Assembly: GCA_964574815.1 (NCBI GenBank)
Contig: CAZNPL010000004.1
Location: 1-64,000, forward strand
Reading direction: 5' to 3'
Length of the DNA: 64,000 bases
From: CAZNPL01 sp964574815
GTDB taxonomy: Bacteria > Planctomycetota > Phycisphaerae > UBA1845
How positions within the stretch are numbered: the stretch's first letter is position 1; each line of letters begins with the position of its first letter. Positions 8,974 through 19,517 of this stretch are shown here, in pieces. The position numbers and the translations under genes are program-made. The notes below the pieces were generated by a model, which did not search any database, had not been told where the DNA came from, and saw nothing but the letters and a program-made list of their open reading frames with translations.

Positions 8974-9987
8974 TCATCTTCTCTGGTGTTCCGGCCTGCT
9001 TTGGACGTACTGCACCCACAATGGTGCAAGCCGTGCGCACCGGTCCTCGTCGAAGTATCGTTTTGTGATGGCCTCGGTGCGGCCGTCGTCGTCGGCCAGG
9101 TCACGCACGTAGCTCTGCAAAGTTTCCCGTGATTGCGCATCGGCAAGCAGCATGTGGATGAGCGTGTACGACTGGGCGTAATAGACAAAGCTGCGTCGCA
9201 GCGGTTGGCCGCCCCAACGCACGTCCATGACGCTGTGGTCGTAGAATTCGGACCTGTTCGCGCGGACCAGATCGATGAGTTGAATCGCCTGTCCTTGGCT
9301 GATGAGCTTGCGGCAGATGTCCCAGTGGTCATTGCGGGGGTCGAATACCAAACCGGACTTCGTCGGCCGGGCCGTACCGAAGTAGGTGGCCAATCCTTCG
9401 TTCAGCCAGATGGGCGGATTTTCCACGTAACGTCGCAGGAACTGGTGGAAGGCCTCGTGGAAGAGCGTCTGGTAGGTTTGCGCGGAGTCCTTGTTGTCCT
9501 GGATCAAGAGCAGCTCGAGCGACGGAATGAACATCCCACTGGAGAATTCAGACCCTTGCCCGATGTATTGTCTGGCAAAGTGCGCGTACTCCCTCTGCGT
9601 TCTCAATACGATGACCTTGAATCGGTTGCCGAGGTCGCCGGCGGTGATCGAGGGTGAATCGGCATTCGCCGGCTTCCGCCGGCCCCGCCCGTTCGGCTCG
9701 GCACGGTCGGGGTGCTCCGCTTGGTCGAGCAGGGACTCAAAGCCGCGCGTGTACTCCCCGTGGATGTACTCGAGGTACTGCCCGTATTCGACGAGACGGG
9801 CTTCATTCGCCGTGCCGCCCAAGGCGTAGTGCTCCGTTCGGTGGCGCACGTTGAGGTCGGCGAGATCGGCGGCGAGGTCGCGTGACTGGGCCAGCGCGTT
9901 TCCGGGCTTCGAGATGCACATGAGTGCACCGATGGCGAAGATCGCACAGGCATCGACAAACGACTTACGGCGTTGTCGCTCTTTCAC
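8974..9987 (-). CDS. Secreted gluzincin-like metallopeptidase (DUF1570-like)
   Basis: About 337 aa. The preferred start is the GTG at 9987 (VKERQRRKSFVDACAI), with AGAGG seven bases upstream; the frame is open to 10044. A signal peptide (AIFAIGALMCISKPGNALAQ) indicates export. The zinc motif HEAFH in TLFHEAFHQFL is followed 17 residues later by WLNEGLATYF, which provides the third zinc ligand as in gluzincins. Planctomycetes have many DUF1570-type proteins with this layout. The substrate is unknown. Confidence 0.7.
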   Translation of the reverse strand: MKERQRRKSFVDACAIFAIGALMCISKPGNALAQSRDLAADLADLNVRHRTEHYALGGTANEARLVEYGQYLEYIHGEYTRGFESLLDQAEHPDRAEPNGRGRRKPANADSPSITAGDLGNRFKVIVLRTQREYAHFARQYIGQGSEFSSGMFIPSLELLLIQDNKDSAQTYQTLFHEAFHQFLRRYVENPPIWLNEGLATYFGTARPTKSGLVFDPRNDHWDICRKLISQGQAIQLIDLVRANRSEFYDHSVMDVRWGGQPLRRSFVYYAQSYTLIHMLLADAQSRETLQSYVRDLADDDGRTEAITKRYFDEDRCARLAPLWVQYVQSRPEHQRR

Positions 9988-10218
9988 AAGATTACCTCTG
10001 TTGCAGAGTTGGGGCGACGCCTTGGTGCGATAAGCCGGCCTCAATCGTCCCTCCGGGACTCTTTCATTGCTGAAGTTCTCAGTTCCCAGCGATGAATCGC
10101 CGGGCTACTCTCGCGGTGTCCCTCCAGGACGCGGTCGCCGCGCGCCTTACCATTATACTGCAACGTCCATACCGCAACGTTGCCTATGAACTGTATTCCC
10201 CTTGGGCACCTCACAAGA

Positions 10219-13074
10219 TTACGATCTGCCGGTCTCTGTCTCGTGGTCCTGCGGCGTCGCCGTGGGTTTCTCGGGATCTTCTTCGGTGGCCTTCACGATC
10301 GTTACCGGTGCGATCTTTTCGAGGTCCGGCTTGAGCTGGTCCGCGACGCCGACGACGACGATCACGAGCTTGTCTCTGTGAATCAAGTCCTTTGCATCGG
10401 CCAGGATGTGCTCCGGAGTCGTGCTGCGTACGCCATGCAGGTAGCGATGGAAGTAATCGCCGGGCAAGTTGTCGTATTTGATCAGCCACAGATCGCCGAC
10501 GGTTGACTGCGGCGTCTCACGGTCACCGGCGAAACTGCCGACGAGATAGGACTTGGCCACCTCGACCTCGTCACGCTCCGGCGGCGTCGCGCGAAGCCGG
10601 TCGATCTCGTCGAGGATGACCTGAATGGCCTCGGCCGTGCTGGGCGTCTTGGTGGAGGTGCTGCAGACGAACCTGCCGGCGAAGCGGCCGGTGTAGAAGC
10701 CGCCGCGGGCCCCGTACGTCAAACCCCTTTCGACGCGAATGGCCTCATTGAGCCGGCTGTTGAACGTTCCACCGAAGATCTGCGACAGCACGCGTGTTCG
10801 GAAGTAACTCTCGTGATCGCGGGTGATTCCGAGATGCCCCGCTCGGATCTCGCTCTGCACCGATCCCGGCCTATCGACCAGGTAGATACGCGTTTCGCCG
10901 ATTTCCGGAAGCGGCGCCATTTCAACGGAAGGCGCTTCTTGCTGGTTACGCCAGTCGCCGAAATGCGCTTCGGCCACTTTGAACGCCTCATCCGGGCGGA
11001 CGTCCCCGGCGATATAGAGCGTTGACTTCTCGGGGCGGATGAAGGCGCTCCACCACTGTTTCAGGTCGGACGTTTTGATCGCCCGCACGTCGGCCGGCTC
11101 ACCCGTGGAGGTCCGCGAGTACGGATGGTCTTCGAACAGTCGCTGGCGCAGCTCGCGGTCGGCGATGTAGCCCGGCGTCCTGGCCTGTACCATCAGCCCC
11201 AGTAACTCCTGCTTGCGGAGCACCTCGAGTTCCTGCTTCGGGAACGTGGGCGTCCGCGCGACTTCGGCCACTAGCTTGGCGGCCAGATCGAACTTGCCCT
11301 TGACGCACGACGCCGAGACGGTGGCCGCGTCCATGGAGGCGCTTCCCGAGAGCGAGATGGCATTGAACTCCAATTCTTCCGCCATCTCAGCGGCCGTGTG
11401 TTCGGCCGAGCCTTTCGTGATCATCGAAGCGGCCATCGAGGCGACGCCGGGCTTGGGTTCCGTCCAGCCGCCGTTGAGACACCCCAGCGTGATCGTCACG
11501 AAGGGCACCTCGTGGTTGGGTACGACGACGACTTCGATCCCGTTGTCGAGCGCGCGTTTCTCGTGCTCGATCTCCGGCATCTCGGCGAGCAGCTCTTTGA
11601 CGGGCGGCTTCTCGGGGTACCATTCCGGCCGCTTGATATCGGCACGGCATCCGCCGCGTGTGGCCACCCGATTGACCTCCGGCTTTGGAAGCGGCTCGGC
11701 GCCTTCATCGATGTCTTTTTTGCCGAAGCCAAGGAACGAGGAGATCATCGACCCGAAGGCCGGTTTGACGATCGCTTCGGTCTCACGTTCCTTGACGAGG
11801 TATTTGCCCGCCAGTCGCTTGAGGTCATTCACGGTGACGGCGCGGATCTCGGCCAGTCGCTGGTTGGCTTTCTCCGCGTCGCCTTCGATAACTTCGTACT
11901 GGCCCAGCAGGCCGGCCTTTCGTTCGATGGTCAAGGCGTTGGTGACTTCGTCGCGCAGGTACTGGTTTCGCACTTTTTCGAGCTCGCGATCGGTTACGCC
12001 TTCGGCTTTCAGCCGGTCAATGTGTTCTCGGATCGCGTCCAGCGCCTTCTGCTTGTCGGCCCAGGGCATCAAAACGGCCCCTGCGCCGAGCAGCCCGTCG
12101 TCTTCGAGCGAGAACGCACCGGCCATCGCGTACTGAGCGAGCTCGCGCTTTTTCACGATGTCTCTGTAGAGGCGGCTGCTTTCGCCTCCGCCGAGGATTG
12201 ACATGAGCATTTCGAGCGCGAGGGCGTCCTCATGGTCGACCGCGACGCCCCGGAAAACCAGTCCGACGATCGGAGCGGGCCCTTTCTTTTCGTCGATGGT
12301 GACGGATCGCGGCGCCGTCTGAGGCGGCTCGGTGAGGGCGACGCGCGGCGGCTCGGGGCACTTGGGCATCCATCCGAAGTACTTCTCGGCCAGGCGATGG
12401 GCTTCGTCGTGTTGTACGTCTCCGACGATCACCAGCGTGGCGTTCGAGGGGGAGTAGTATCGATCCCAGAATGTCTGCAACTCGTCAATCGTGGCTGCCC
12501 GCAGGTGTGGGATGCGGCCGATCGGTGTCCAGCGGTAAGGGTGCTTTTCAAAGATCACCGGAAGCAGCTTCTCCGGTATGGTACCGTACGGCATGTTGAG
12601 CGATCGCTCACGGCGTTCCTCCTCGACCACGGATCGTTCGGTGTGAAAGCTCTCGTCATCGATCTTCAGGAAAGCCATTCGCTCGGCCTCGAGCCATAGG
12701 GCCAGCTCGAGCTGATTGGACGGCAGTTCGTCAATATACGTGGTGTTATCGAAAGAGGTGTAGGCGTTGCAGTTTCCGCCGGTGCGATGGATGTATTCGA
12801 AATGCTGTTCCGGTCCAAGCCGGTCGGTGCCGCGAAACATCATGTGCTCGAACATGTGGGCGAAGCCCTGGCGCTCGGGGTCTTCGTTTTTCGAGCCGAC
12901 ATGGTACCAGACCTGCACGGCCACAATCGGACATGAGTGGTCCTCGAGCGTGATGACGGTGAGACCGTTATCGAGGATTCGCTTCTGGAAGTCGTAGGTG
13001 CGCGGTCCTGCAAGAGAGACCGGCGCGCCGAGAGCAAAAATGGTGAGAAATCGAAAGATCGATGTCGCGTTCAT
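10219..13074 (-). CDS. Zinc peptidase of family M16, two-domain fusion, secreted
   Basis: About 951 aa. The start is the ATG at 13074 (MNATSIFRF), five bases after a GGAGG; the frame is open to 13086. An N-terminal signal peptide ends near SLAGP. The first M16 domain has the inverted zinc motif HMFEH (residues 73-77) and a distal Glu in SVVEEERRERSL. The second M16 domain (from about residue 510, NGIEVVVVPNHEVPF) lacks HxxEH and keeps the substrate-clamp role typical of the inactive half. This matches the active/inactive pair of M16 oligopeptidases fused in one chain. It is divergent from the DinB gene. Confidence 0.93.
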   Translation of the reverse strand: MNATSIFRFLTIFALGAPVSLAGPRTYDFQKRILDNGLTVITLEDHSCPIVAVQVWYHVGSKNEDPERQGFAHMFEHMMFRGTDRLGPEQHFEYIHRTGGNCNAYTSFDNTTYIDELPSNQLELALWLEAERMAFLKIDDESFHTERSVVEEERRERSLNMPYGTIPEKLLPVIFEKHPYRWTPIGRIPHLRAATIDELQTFWDRYYSPSNATLVIVGDVQHDEAHRLAEKYFGWMPKCPEPPRVALTEPPQTAPRSVTIDEKKGPAPIVGLVFRGVAVDHEDALALEMLMSILGGGESSRLYRDIVKKRELAQYAMAGAFSLEDDGLLGAGAVLMPWADKQKALDAIREHIDRLKAEGVTDRELEKVRNQYLRDEVTNALTIERKAGLLGQYEVIEGDAEKANQRLAEIRAVTVNDLKRLAGKYLVKERETEAIVKPAFGSMISSFLGFGKKDIDEGAEPLPKPEVNRVATRGGCRADIKRPEWYPEKPPVKELLAEMPEIEHEKRALDNGIEVVVVPNHEVPFVTITLGCLNGGWTEPKPGVASMAASMITKGSAEHTAAEMAEELEFNAISLSGSASMDAATVSASCVKGKFDLAAKLVAEVARTPTFPKQELEVLRKQELLGLMVQARTPGYIADRELRQRLFEDHPYSRTSTGEPADVRAIKTSDLKQWWSAFIRPEKSTLYIAGDVRPDEAFKVAEAHFGDWRNQQEAPSVEMAPLPEIGETRIYLVDRPGSVQSEIRAGHLGITRDHESYFRTRVLSQIFGGTFNSRLNEAIRVERGLTYGARGGFYTGRFAGRFVCSTSTKTPSTAEAIQVILDEIDRLRATPPERDEVEVAKSYLVGSFAGDRETPQSTVGDLWLIKYDNLPGDYFHRYLHGVRSTTPEHILADAKDLIHRDKLVIVVVGVADQLKPDLEKIAPVTIVKATEEDPEKPTATPQDHETETGRS

Positions 13075-13302
13075 AACCGCCTCCATCCCGCTGAGTTGTC
13101 CATCGGATCGTCGTCGGATTCGACCGTCTCACCCGACATCCACCCGGCTCGGCCGGAAGCAGCGAGACGCCAAGCCGGCACCGGGCAGGCACAGTGATCG
13201 TACTGTTCGCGCGGGGACGCTACAAGGTGGCCCGCCGGCTCGTCACATGCTACGATCACGCCGCGGCCGGACTTGTCGTAAGTTGTATTGCGGGGTTAAC
13301 GA

Positions 13303-13782
13303 ATGGATCGAGACGCAGAAGTGCGGGGACACGTGCTCTACTTGTTGCGAGGCGGCGGGGCACATCTGGATTTCGATCGGGCGGTGGCCGATCTGCCGGC
13401 CGAGCACCGCGGAAGCAAGCCTGCGGGAGTGCCTTATTCGCCCTGGCGGCTTGTGGAGCACATGCGGATCGCGCAGTGGGACATTCTGGAGTTTTGTCGA
13501 AATCCGGAGCACGTTTCGCCGGGATTCCCCGATGGTTACTGGCCCGCCGGTGACGCGCCGGAGAGTGCCGGTGCATGGGCCGAAAGCATCGAGGCGTTCA
13601 ACCGCGACTTGACGGTGATGCAGGCGCTGGTGAGCGACCCGGCGACCGATCTGTTCGCGCCGATTGCGCATGGTACGGGGCAGACGGTTCTTCGCGAGGC
13701 GCTGCTGGTGGCCGATCACAACGCGTACCACCTTGGGCAGTTGGTGGCGGTACGCAGGGCGCTGGATTGTTGGGGCGAGTGA
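13303..13782 (+). CDS. DinB-family four-helix protein
   Basis: 159 aa. Matches the DinB/DUF664 pattern: a helical domain with a histidine in YSPWRLVEHMRIAQWDIL and a C-terminal HNAYHLGQLVAVRRAL holding the other two metal-ligand histidines. Family members bind a divalent metal, and many are thiol-dependent transferases (bacillithiol or mycothiol) or stress proteins; the substrate is not readable. It is divergent from the M16 gene across about 230 bases. Confidence 0.85.
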   Translation: MDRDAEVRGHVLYLLRGGGAHLDFDRAVADLPAEHRGSKPAGVPYSPWRLVEHMRIAQWDILEFCRNPEHVSPGFPDGYWPAGDAPESAGAWAESIEAFNRDLTVMQALVSDPATDLFAPIAHGTGQTVLREALLVADHNAYHLGQLVAVRRALDCWGE

Positions 13783-14007
13783 TTTCGCGGGCGCGCGGTG
13801 CCCGAACGGGTACGGCCCTTTCCCTTGATCGATCGTGACCCCACGTCTCGCTTCGCGAGAGATGGGTCTCGCGCACGGTTGCGGCGTGCGAGCGGACTGT
13901 CTATTCTTTGCGGCGTCTGTGGGGGCGGAATCCGTCAAGGGTCGTGGTGGAGTGATGGCAGGGCGAAAGTCTCCTGCGGAAGCGGAAGATCGAACGAGCA
14001 GACAAAC

Positions 14008-15135
14008 ATGGCGACCGGTTCAGGAAAATCACAACGGCTGGGGATTATCATCGGGGCTCCGTTGATGGCGGCCGCGATCTTCGCGGTGGCGTTCATCGAC
14101 TGGCGTCCGGAGCCGGAGCCGGAGCCTTTGCCGGTCAGACCGCTCAAGACGATGGTGGTCGAAACCGCGTTTGCATCGGGGGCGCGGAACTACCCTGGAA
14201 AAGTCAAGGCGACCCAGACGGTGGATCTGGCGTTCCAGGTTTCCGGCCAACTCATCGAGTTCCCCGTGAAAAAAGGTGACGAGGTCGAACAGGGCCAGTT
14301 GCTGGCGCGGCTTGATCCCCGCGATTACGAGAGCGCTCTTCAGGCCAAAGAGGGCCTTTTGACCAAGGCGCAATCCGACTACGAAAAGCTGCAGGATCTC
14401 CTTGAGCGGGGCAGCGCCGGCCGTCAGGAAGTGGTCGATGCCAAGGCGGCGTTCGACGTTGCGGAATCCGAGGCCCGGATTGCACGCAAGGCGCTCGAGG
14501 ATACTTATCTCCGGGCGCCGTTCTCCGGCGTTATTGCCAACACGTACGTAGAAAACTTCCAGAACGTGATGGCCAAGCAGCGAATCCTCAGCCTCCAGGA
14601 CGTGACGAGCGTCGAGATTGAAGTCAGCGTGCCGGAAAGCCGCGTCGTCGAGTCGAAGCAGAAGAAGGGCCGGTACCGGTTCGTGGCCACCTTCGACTAC
14701 CTTCCGGGCCGGGAGTTCGACGTGGAGCTCAAGGAGTTTTCGACCGAGGCCGACCCCCTGACTCAGACGTACACGGCTACCTTTGTGATGCCGGCGCCGG
14801 AAGATGTCGTGATTCTGCCCGGCATGACGGCCACGATCCGCGAGTATCCCAAGGAAGGCGCCCCCGAAGCGGACGCGAGTTTTGCGGTGCCCATCGATGC
14901 GGTCGCGGTGGACGGTCTGGGGCAGTACTACGTCTGGATCATTCGGCAGGCTGACGGCGGGACCATGACGGCGCATCGGCAGGATGTGTCGGTGGGTGAG
15001 ATGGCCGAGGACGAGGTCGCGGTCACCGACGGGTTGTCCCGTGGAGACCGGATCGCGACGGCCGGCGTCAACGTGCTCCAGGAAGGGCAGCGGGTCCGGC
15101 TGATGGAATCGCGGCGGGCGGACAGCCAGTCATGA
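14008..15135 (+). CDS. RND efflux periplasmic adaptor (membrane fusion protein)
   Basis: About 375 aa. The start is the ATG at 14008 (MATGSGKSQRLG); a longer open frame reaches 13798 but is not protein-like. A single N-terminal anchor (IIIGAPLMAAAIFAVAFI) is followed by a Pro/Glu linker, the lipoyl half-motifs QVSGQLIEFPVKKGDEVEQGQLLARLD and LRAPFSGVIA, an alpha-hairpin (residues 90-150), a beta-barrel and a membrane-proximal domain. It links the inner-membrane pump to an outer-membrane channel. The stop overlaps the pump start by four bases. Confidence 0.93.
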   Translation: MATGSGKSQRLGIIIGAPLMAAAIFAVAFIDWRPEPEPEPLPVRPLKTMVVETAFASGARNYPGKVKATQTVDLAFQVSGQLIEFPVKKGDEVEQGQLLARLDPRDYESALQAKEGLLTKAQSDYEKLQDLLERGSAGRQEVVDAKAAFDVAESEARIARKALEDTYLRAPFSGVIANTYVENFQNVMAKQRILSLQDVTSVEIEVSVPESRVVESKQKKGRYRFVATFDYLPGREFDVELKEFSTEADPLTQTYTATFVMPAPEDVVILPGMTATIREYPKEGAPEADASFAVPIDAVAVDGLGQYYVWIIRQADGGTMTAHRQDVSVGEMAEDEVAVTDGLSRGDRIATAGVNVLQEGQRVRLMESRRADSQS

Positions 15136-18100
15136 ATGTGGCCGAGGCGTCGATCCGCTACCGGACCATCACTCTGGTCGTCACGGTCGCCCTGGTGGGC
15201 GGCGGCATATCGGCCTATCAGCGTCTTAGCAGGCTCGAGGATCCTGAGTTCACGATCAAGGAGGCGCAGGTTTTCACGCGCTACCCCGGTGCCACGGCGA
15301 TGGAGGTCGCCGAAGAGGTCACCAACGAGATCGAGACGGCCGTGCAGCAGTTGGGCGAACTCGATTACGTCACCAGCATATCCGAGCCGGGGCTTTCCAC
15401 GGTGCGCGTCGTGTTGAAGAAGGAGACGCCCAAAGCCGCTCTCCCGCAAGTTTGGGACGAGCTTCGCCGGAAGGTGAACGACGTTCAGGCGGACCTTCCA
15501 CCGGGCACCAGCACGTCTCTGGTGAACGATGATTTCGGGGACGTCTATGGCGTTTTCTACGCGGTGTACGGCGACGGGTACTCGTACGCTGAGCTGAAGG
15601 AGCATGCCAAGCTGCTGCGGCGTGAACTGCTGCTCTGCCGGGACGTGGGCAAAATTGCACTCTACGGTGACCGGCCCGAAGTGGTCTACGTCGAGTTCTC
15701 GCGGGCTCGAATCGCACAACTGGGCCTGTCACCGCAGACGATCACCGCCACGCTCGCCGGTCAGAACCTGGTGGCGCCCGCGGGCCGGATCCAGGTCGGC
15801 CCGGAGTACGTTCGCATTCAGCCGACCGGCGAGATCGACTCGGTCGAAGAACTCGGCGAACTGCTCATCCTCCAGGATGACGCAACTGCGACCAAGCTTT
15901 ACCTCAAAGACATCGCCACGATTGAGCGGGGCTATGCGGACCCGCCGAGGGCGATCATGAGTTACAACGGCCATCCGGCCATCGGACTCGGGATCTCGAC
16001 CGTTTCCGGCGGCAACGTCGTGACGATGGGGCAGGCCGTGGACCAACGTCTCAACGATCTGCAGGCGGTCACGCCCATCGGCATCGAGACCGGCGTGATC
16101 GCCCATGAGTCCGAGGCGGTCACCACGGCCGTGAGCGGATTCGTGATCAGCCTGGTAGAGGCGATCGCTATCGTGATCGGCGTGCTCATGGTGGCGATGG
16201 GATTGCGCAGCGGGCTGTTGATCGGGTTCATCCTGCTGCTGACCGTGCTGGCCACCTTCGTCGTCATGGCGAGCCAGGGCGTTGCGTTGGAGCGCATCAG
16301 TCTCGGGGCGCTGATCATCGCGCTGGGCATGCTGGTGGACAACGCCATCGTCGTGGTGGAGGGTATCCTGATCAACCTGCAGCGAGGGATGGACCGAATC
16401 ACGGCGGCGTCGAAGATCGTCGGACAGACCATGTGGCCTCTTTTCGGCGCGACCGTCGTGGCCGTCCTCGCGTTTGCGGCGATCGGGGCCTCGCAGGATT
16501 CGACGGGCGAGTACTGCCGTTCGCTTTTCCTGGTCATTCTCTACTCGCTGATGCTCAGTTGGGTTCTGGCGATCACGGTGACGCCGCTTCTGGGGACGAT
16601 GTTTCTTCGCGTCAAGGCGTCGGCCGGTGGCGACCAGGACGATCCGTACGGCGGGCTTTTGTTCAGGGTGTATCGTGCTTTCCTTGAATCCTGTATTCGG
16701 GCCCGATGGCTTACTTTGTTCGTGCTCGTGGGGCTATTGATCCTGTCGATCCAGGGATTCGGTCTGGTCAAGAAGAGCTTCTTCCCGCAGTCCACCAGGC
16801 CACAGTTCATGGTGCACTATTGGTTGCCGCAGGGGACGCACATCAGCCGCACCGAGGCGGACCTGGCAACCATCGAGGCGCATGTGCTGGAGATGGAAGG
16901 TGTCACGGAAGTGGCCACGTTCGTCGGACAGGGGTCGCTTCGCTTTCTGCTGACTTACGCCCCGGAGGAGGCCAACAGCGCGTACGGCATGCTTCTGGTC
17001 GGCGTGGAAGACTACCGGGCGATCGACGCGCTAAGCGCCGAGATTCACAACTATCTGTACGAGAACTTTCCCGACGGCCAGGCGTTCTCCCGCAAGTTCG
17101 TTCTGGGACCGGGCGATCCGGCCAAGATCCACGCGCGTCTTCGAGGTTCTGACCCTGACGTGCTTCGGGGGCTTGCGACTGAAGCGACGCGCATCATGTA
17201 CGGCGTACCTAATGTGACGGACATACGTGACGACTGGCGGCAACGGGTTCCACTCATTCGGCCCGTTGTTGCCGAGACGCAGGCTCGCAACGCGGGCGTG
17301 ACCCGGGCGCAGGTGGCGCAAGCTCTGGAGACATTCTCGACGGGCGCCCAGGTCGGCGTCTATCGCGAGGAAGACGAATTGCTGCCCATTATCGCGCGTA
17401 GTCCGCTGGCCGAACGGGTGGACGTCGGCAATCTCAAGGATGTGCAGATCTGGAGCCCCGTGGCGCGCAGCGCGATTCCGATCCGACAGGTGGTCCTGGA
17501 TTTCGAAACCACTTCTGAGAACTCGATCATTCGCCGGCGTGACAGGCTGCCCACCTTGACCGTCAAGTGCGACCCGGCGGTCGGCGAGGCCAGCCCCGTT
17601 TTCAACCGGCTGAGACCGCAGGTCGAGGCCATGTTCGCCGAGAAAGAGCGGGAGTGGAAGCTCTCCGGATACAGCCTCGAATGGGGCGGCGAATACGAGG
17701 ATTCAGGCAAGGCCCAAGCCGCCTTGGCGAGCAAGATTCCCGTGATCGGCCTGTTGGTGGTGTTGGTGGTCGTTTTCCTTTTCAATTCCGTGCGCAAGCC
17801 GCTGATTATCTTTCTGACCGTTCCGTTGGCTGTGATCGGCGTGTCGGCCGGTCTTCTGCTGACGGATCAGCCCTTCGGATTCATGGCGCTGCTGGGGTTC
17901 ATGAGCCTGGCGGGCATGCTGATCAAGAACGCGATCGTCCTGATCGACGAGATCAACCTTCAAAGTTCAGAGGGTAAGGCTACTTACGACGCGATCGTGG
18001 ACGCCGGCGTGAGCCGCGTGAGGCCGGTGTCGATGGCGGCGTTGACCACGGTGTTGGGCATGATCCCGCTGTTGGCTGACGCGTTCTTCGTTTCGATGGC

Positions 18101-18206
18101 GGTCACCATCATGTTCGGGTTGACGTTCGCCACGGTCCTCACGCTGATCGTCGTGCCGGTACTGTATGCGGTCTTCTTCAGGGCTCCGTCTCAACAGACG
18201 GGATAG
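15132..18206 (+). CDS. RND-superfamily efflux transporter permease
   Basis: 1024 aa, normal length, with 12 TM helices in the usual 1+5+1+5 arrangement and two large periplasmic loops. The TM4 proton-relay segment reads GMLVDNAIVVVEG, with one Asp where multidrug pumps such as AcrB carry two (DD). The last TM cluster (GFMALLGFMSLAGMLIKNAIVLIDE) is canonical. This resembles the HAE1/MdtB-like group. It is coupled to the adaptor by ATGA overlap. No outer-membrane TolC partner is adjacent, so one must be supplied elsewhere. Confidence 0.95.
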   Translation: MNVAEASIRYRTITLVVTVALVGGGISAYQRLSRLEDPEFTIKEAQVFTRYPGATAMEVAEEVTNEIETAVQQLGELDYVTSISEPGLSTVRVVLKKETPKAALPQVWDELRRKVNDVQADLPPGTSTSLVNDDFGDVYGVFYAVYGDGYSYAELKEHAKLLRRELLLCRDVGKIALYGDRPEVVYVEFSRARIAQLGLSPQTITATLAGQNLVAPAGRIQVGPEYVRIQPTGEIDSVEELGELLILQDDATATKLYLKDIATIERGYADPPRAIMSYNGHPAIGLGISTVSGGNVVTMGQAVDQRLNDLQAVTPIGIETGVIAHESEAVTTAVSGFVISLVEAIAIVIGVLMVAMGLRSGLLIGFILLLTVLATFVVMASQGVALERISLGALIIALGMLVDNAIVVVEGILINLQRGMDRITAASKIVGQTMWPLFGATVVAVLAFAAIGASQDSTGEYCRSLFLVILYSLMLSWVLAITVTPLLGTMFLRVKASAGGDQDDPYGGLLFRVYRAFLESCIRARWLTLFVLVGLLILSIQGFGLVKKSFFPQSTRPQFMVHYWLPQGTHISRTEADLATIEAHVLEMEGVTEVATFVGQGSLRFLLTYAPEEANSAYGMLLVGVEDYRAIDALSAEIHNYLYENFPDGQAFSRKFVLGPGDPAKIHARLRGSDPDVLRGLATEATRIMYGVPNVTDIRDDWRQRVPLIRPVVAETQARNAGVTRAQVAQALETFSTGAQVGVYREEDELLPIIARSPLAERVDVGNLKDVQIWSPVARSAIPIRQVVLDFETTSENSIIRRRDRLPTLTVKCDPAVGEASPVFNRLRPQVEAMFAEKEREWKLSGYSLEWGGEYEDSGKAQAALASKIPVIGLLVVLVVVFLFNSVRKPLIIFLTVPLAVIGVSAGLLLTDQPFGFMALLGFMSLAGMLIKNAIVLIDEINLQSSEGKATYDAIVDAGVSRVRPVSMAALTTVLGMIPLLADAFFVSMAVTIMFGLTFATVLTLIVVPVLYAVFFRAPSQQTG

Positions 18207-18252
18207 CCGAATCCGTGCGCCGTGCCTTGTGATGAACTGTACGACGCTCCGC

Positions 18253-19125
18253 TCAAAAGTTGATGTGGTCGGGGTCGAAGTCTTTGTGATCCAGGCCCGT
18301 GTTGAACTCGACGTCGGTGAGGACGTAGCTGCCGAGAAGTCGGCGGCCCTCGTCGTCGGCGAAGGAGTAACACGCCGTCGGAACCAGCCACTCTCGGTCG
18401 ATGTGATATCTAAGTAAAGCATCCGGGTGGGGTTCCTCTTCGCCGGTATAAGGCAGGCGGCGCTCGAAGACATAGGTGGGGCGGCCGTCGATCTTGCCGC
18501 GGCCGATGTATTCGAGCTCGAGGTCGCCCGCGTTGCGGGCCTTCTCGGAGTACTTGATGAGCAGATCGAGCGTCCGCTTGAAGCCGAACTGATTGAGCGA
18601 CCGGCGCGAGGCGGCGTTGGCGCGCGTTCCGTTGATGGGCTGCTTGATTTTGGGCACGAACAGTCTGGCCACGGCGCCGGCCGGTTTGAACCAGGCCAGC
18701 TCGCGCCCTTTTTCATCTACCCACTTGTTCTCGACGTAAAGAGCCCGATTGGCCTCGGTGGGGTTTCGGGTCCATTTCATGTCGATCGAGTGCGGCGATT
18801 CGCGGAAGCGCACGTGTGCCTCCTGAACGGGGGTCATCCCGTCGGGCACCAGTTGCTGGGTGGTAAAGGTGCAGGTGTAGTCGCGGATGTCGCGCTCTGT
18901 GTATTCAAGGCGGCAGTGGTGCAGGAACGCCAGCGGGTCCTCGCGGGCCATCGCCTCGTTCTCGTCGATCGAACCGGCGAACGTGGCCATGGGCTCGACG
19001 GTCTCGGTGAGTGCAGGCAGATAAGATGTCGGCCCGCTCCTGACCTGGTGACATTGCATCGCCAAACCGCAGGCCAACAACAGTGCGGCGCTCGGTACGA
19101 CACTGCGACGAAGAGAGATCAACAT
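18253..19125 (-). CDS. DUF1571-like exported protein
   Basis: 290 aa. An N-terminal signal (SAALLLACGLAMQCHQ) has a Cys that could be lipidated, though the lipobox is imperfect. DUF1571 features are present: DPLAFLHHCRLEYTERDIRDYTCTF, then QEAHVRFRESPHSIDMKW and ALYVENKW, with a late HIDREWLVPTACYSF. The family is common in planctomycetes and belongs to the LolA/outer-membrane-lipoprotein-sorting-like fold group. It converges on the RND pump with 46 bases between stops. Confidence 0.75.
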   Translation of the reverse strand: MLISLRRSVVPSAALLLACGLAMQCHQVRSGPTSYLPALTETVEPMATFAGSIDENEAMAREDPLAFLHHCRLEYTERDIRDYTCTFTTQQLVPDGMTPVQEAHVRFRESPHSIDMKWTRNPTEANRALYVENKWVDEKGRELAWFKPAGAVARLFVPKIKQPINGTRANAASRRSLNQFGFKRTLDLLIKYSEKARNAGDLELEYIGRGKIDGRPTYVFERRLPYTGEEEPHPDALLRYHIDREWLVPTACYSFADDEGRRLLGSYVLTDVEFNTGLDHKDFDPDHINF

Positions 19126-19517
19126 TGGCAGTCGTTTCCCCTGCGGGGTCGTTGCGGCGACTTCCTTGATTCCGGCTGCACCGCGCGAGCCGCCGGATGG
19201 CGTCGACTTCGTCGACAGGCGGCGCGATTCGCCGCGAAGATCCGACCAACTGATACGCTCGTTCAGGTTGTCCGTCCCACAAGGCTGCGCCGCGGATTGT
19301 TAAGCGCGGCCATCTTCGTGCCGATGCTCACCCGCCTGATGTATCGGACGGAGATCATCGATCACTGCACGCCTGTGATCCGCCCGGTATGACCGCAACA
19401 CTCGTTGGGACCAGCGGTCGGATGCCCACTCGGGCCTCGCGCCAGGAGTGTAGGGCTCGCTCGTGCCAAAAACAAACAAAGTGCTGACTATTCCGTAATG
19501 CGGCCGGTGCTCGCCGT
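19126..19517. other. Non-coding gap
   Basis: Between DUF1571 (start 19125) and the histidine kinase (stop 19518), both on the minus strand. I see no protein-like frame, RNA or terminator. Confidence 0.4.
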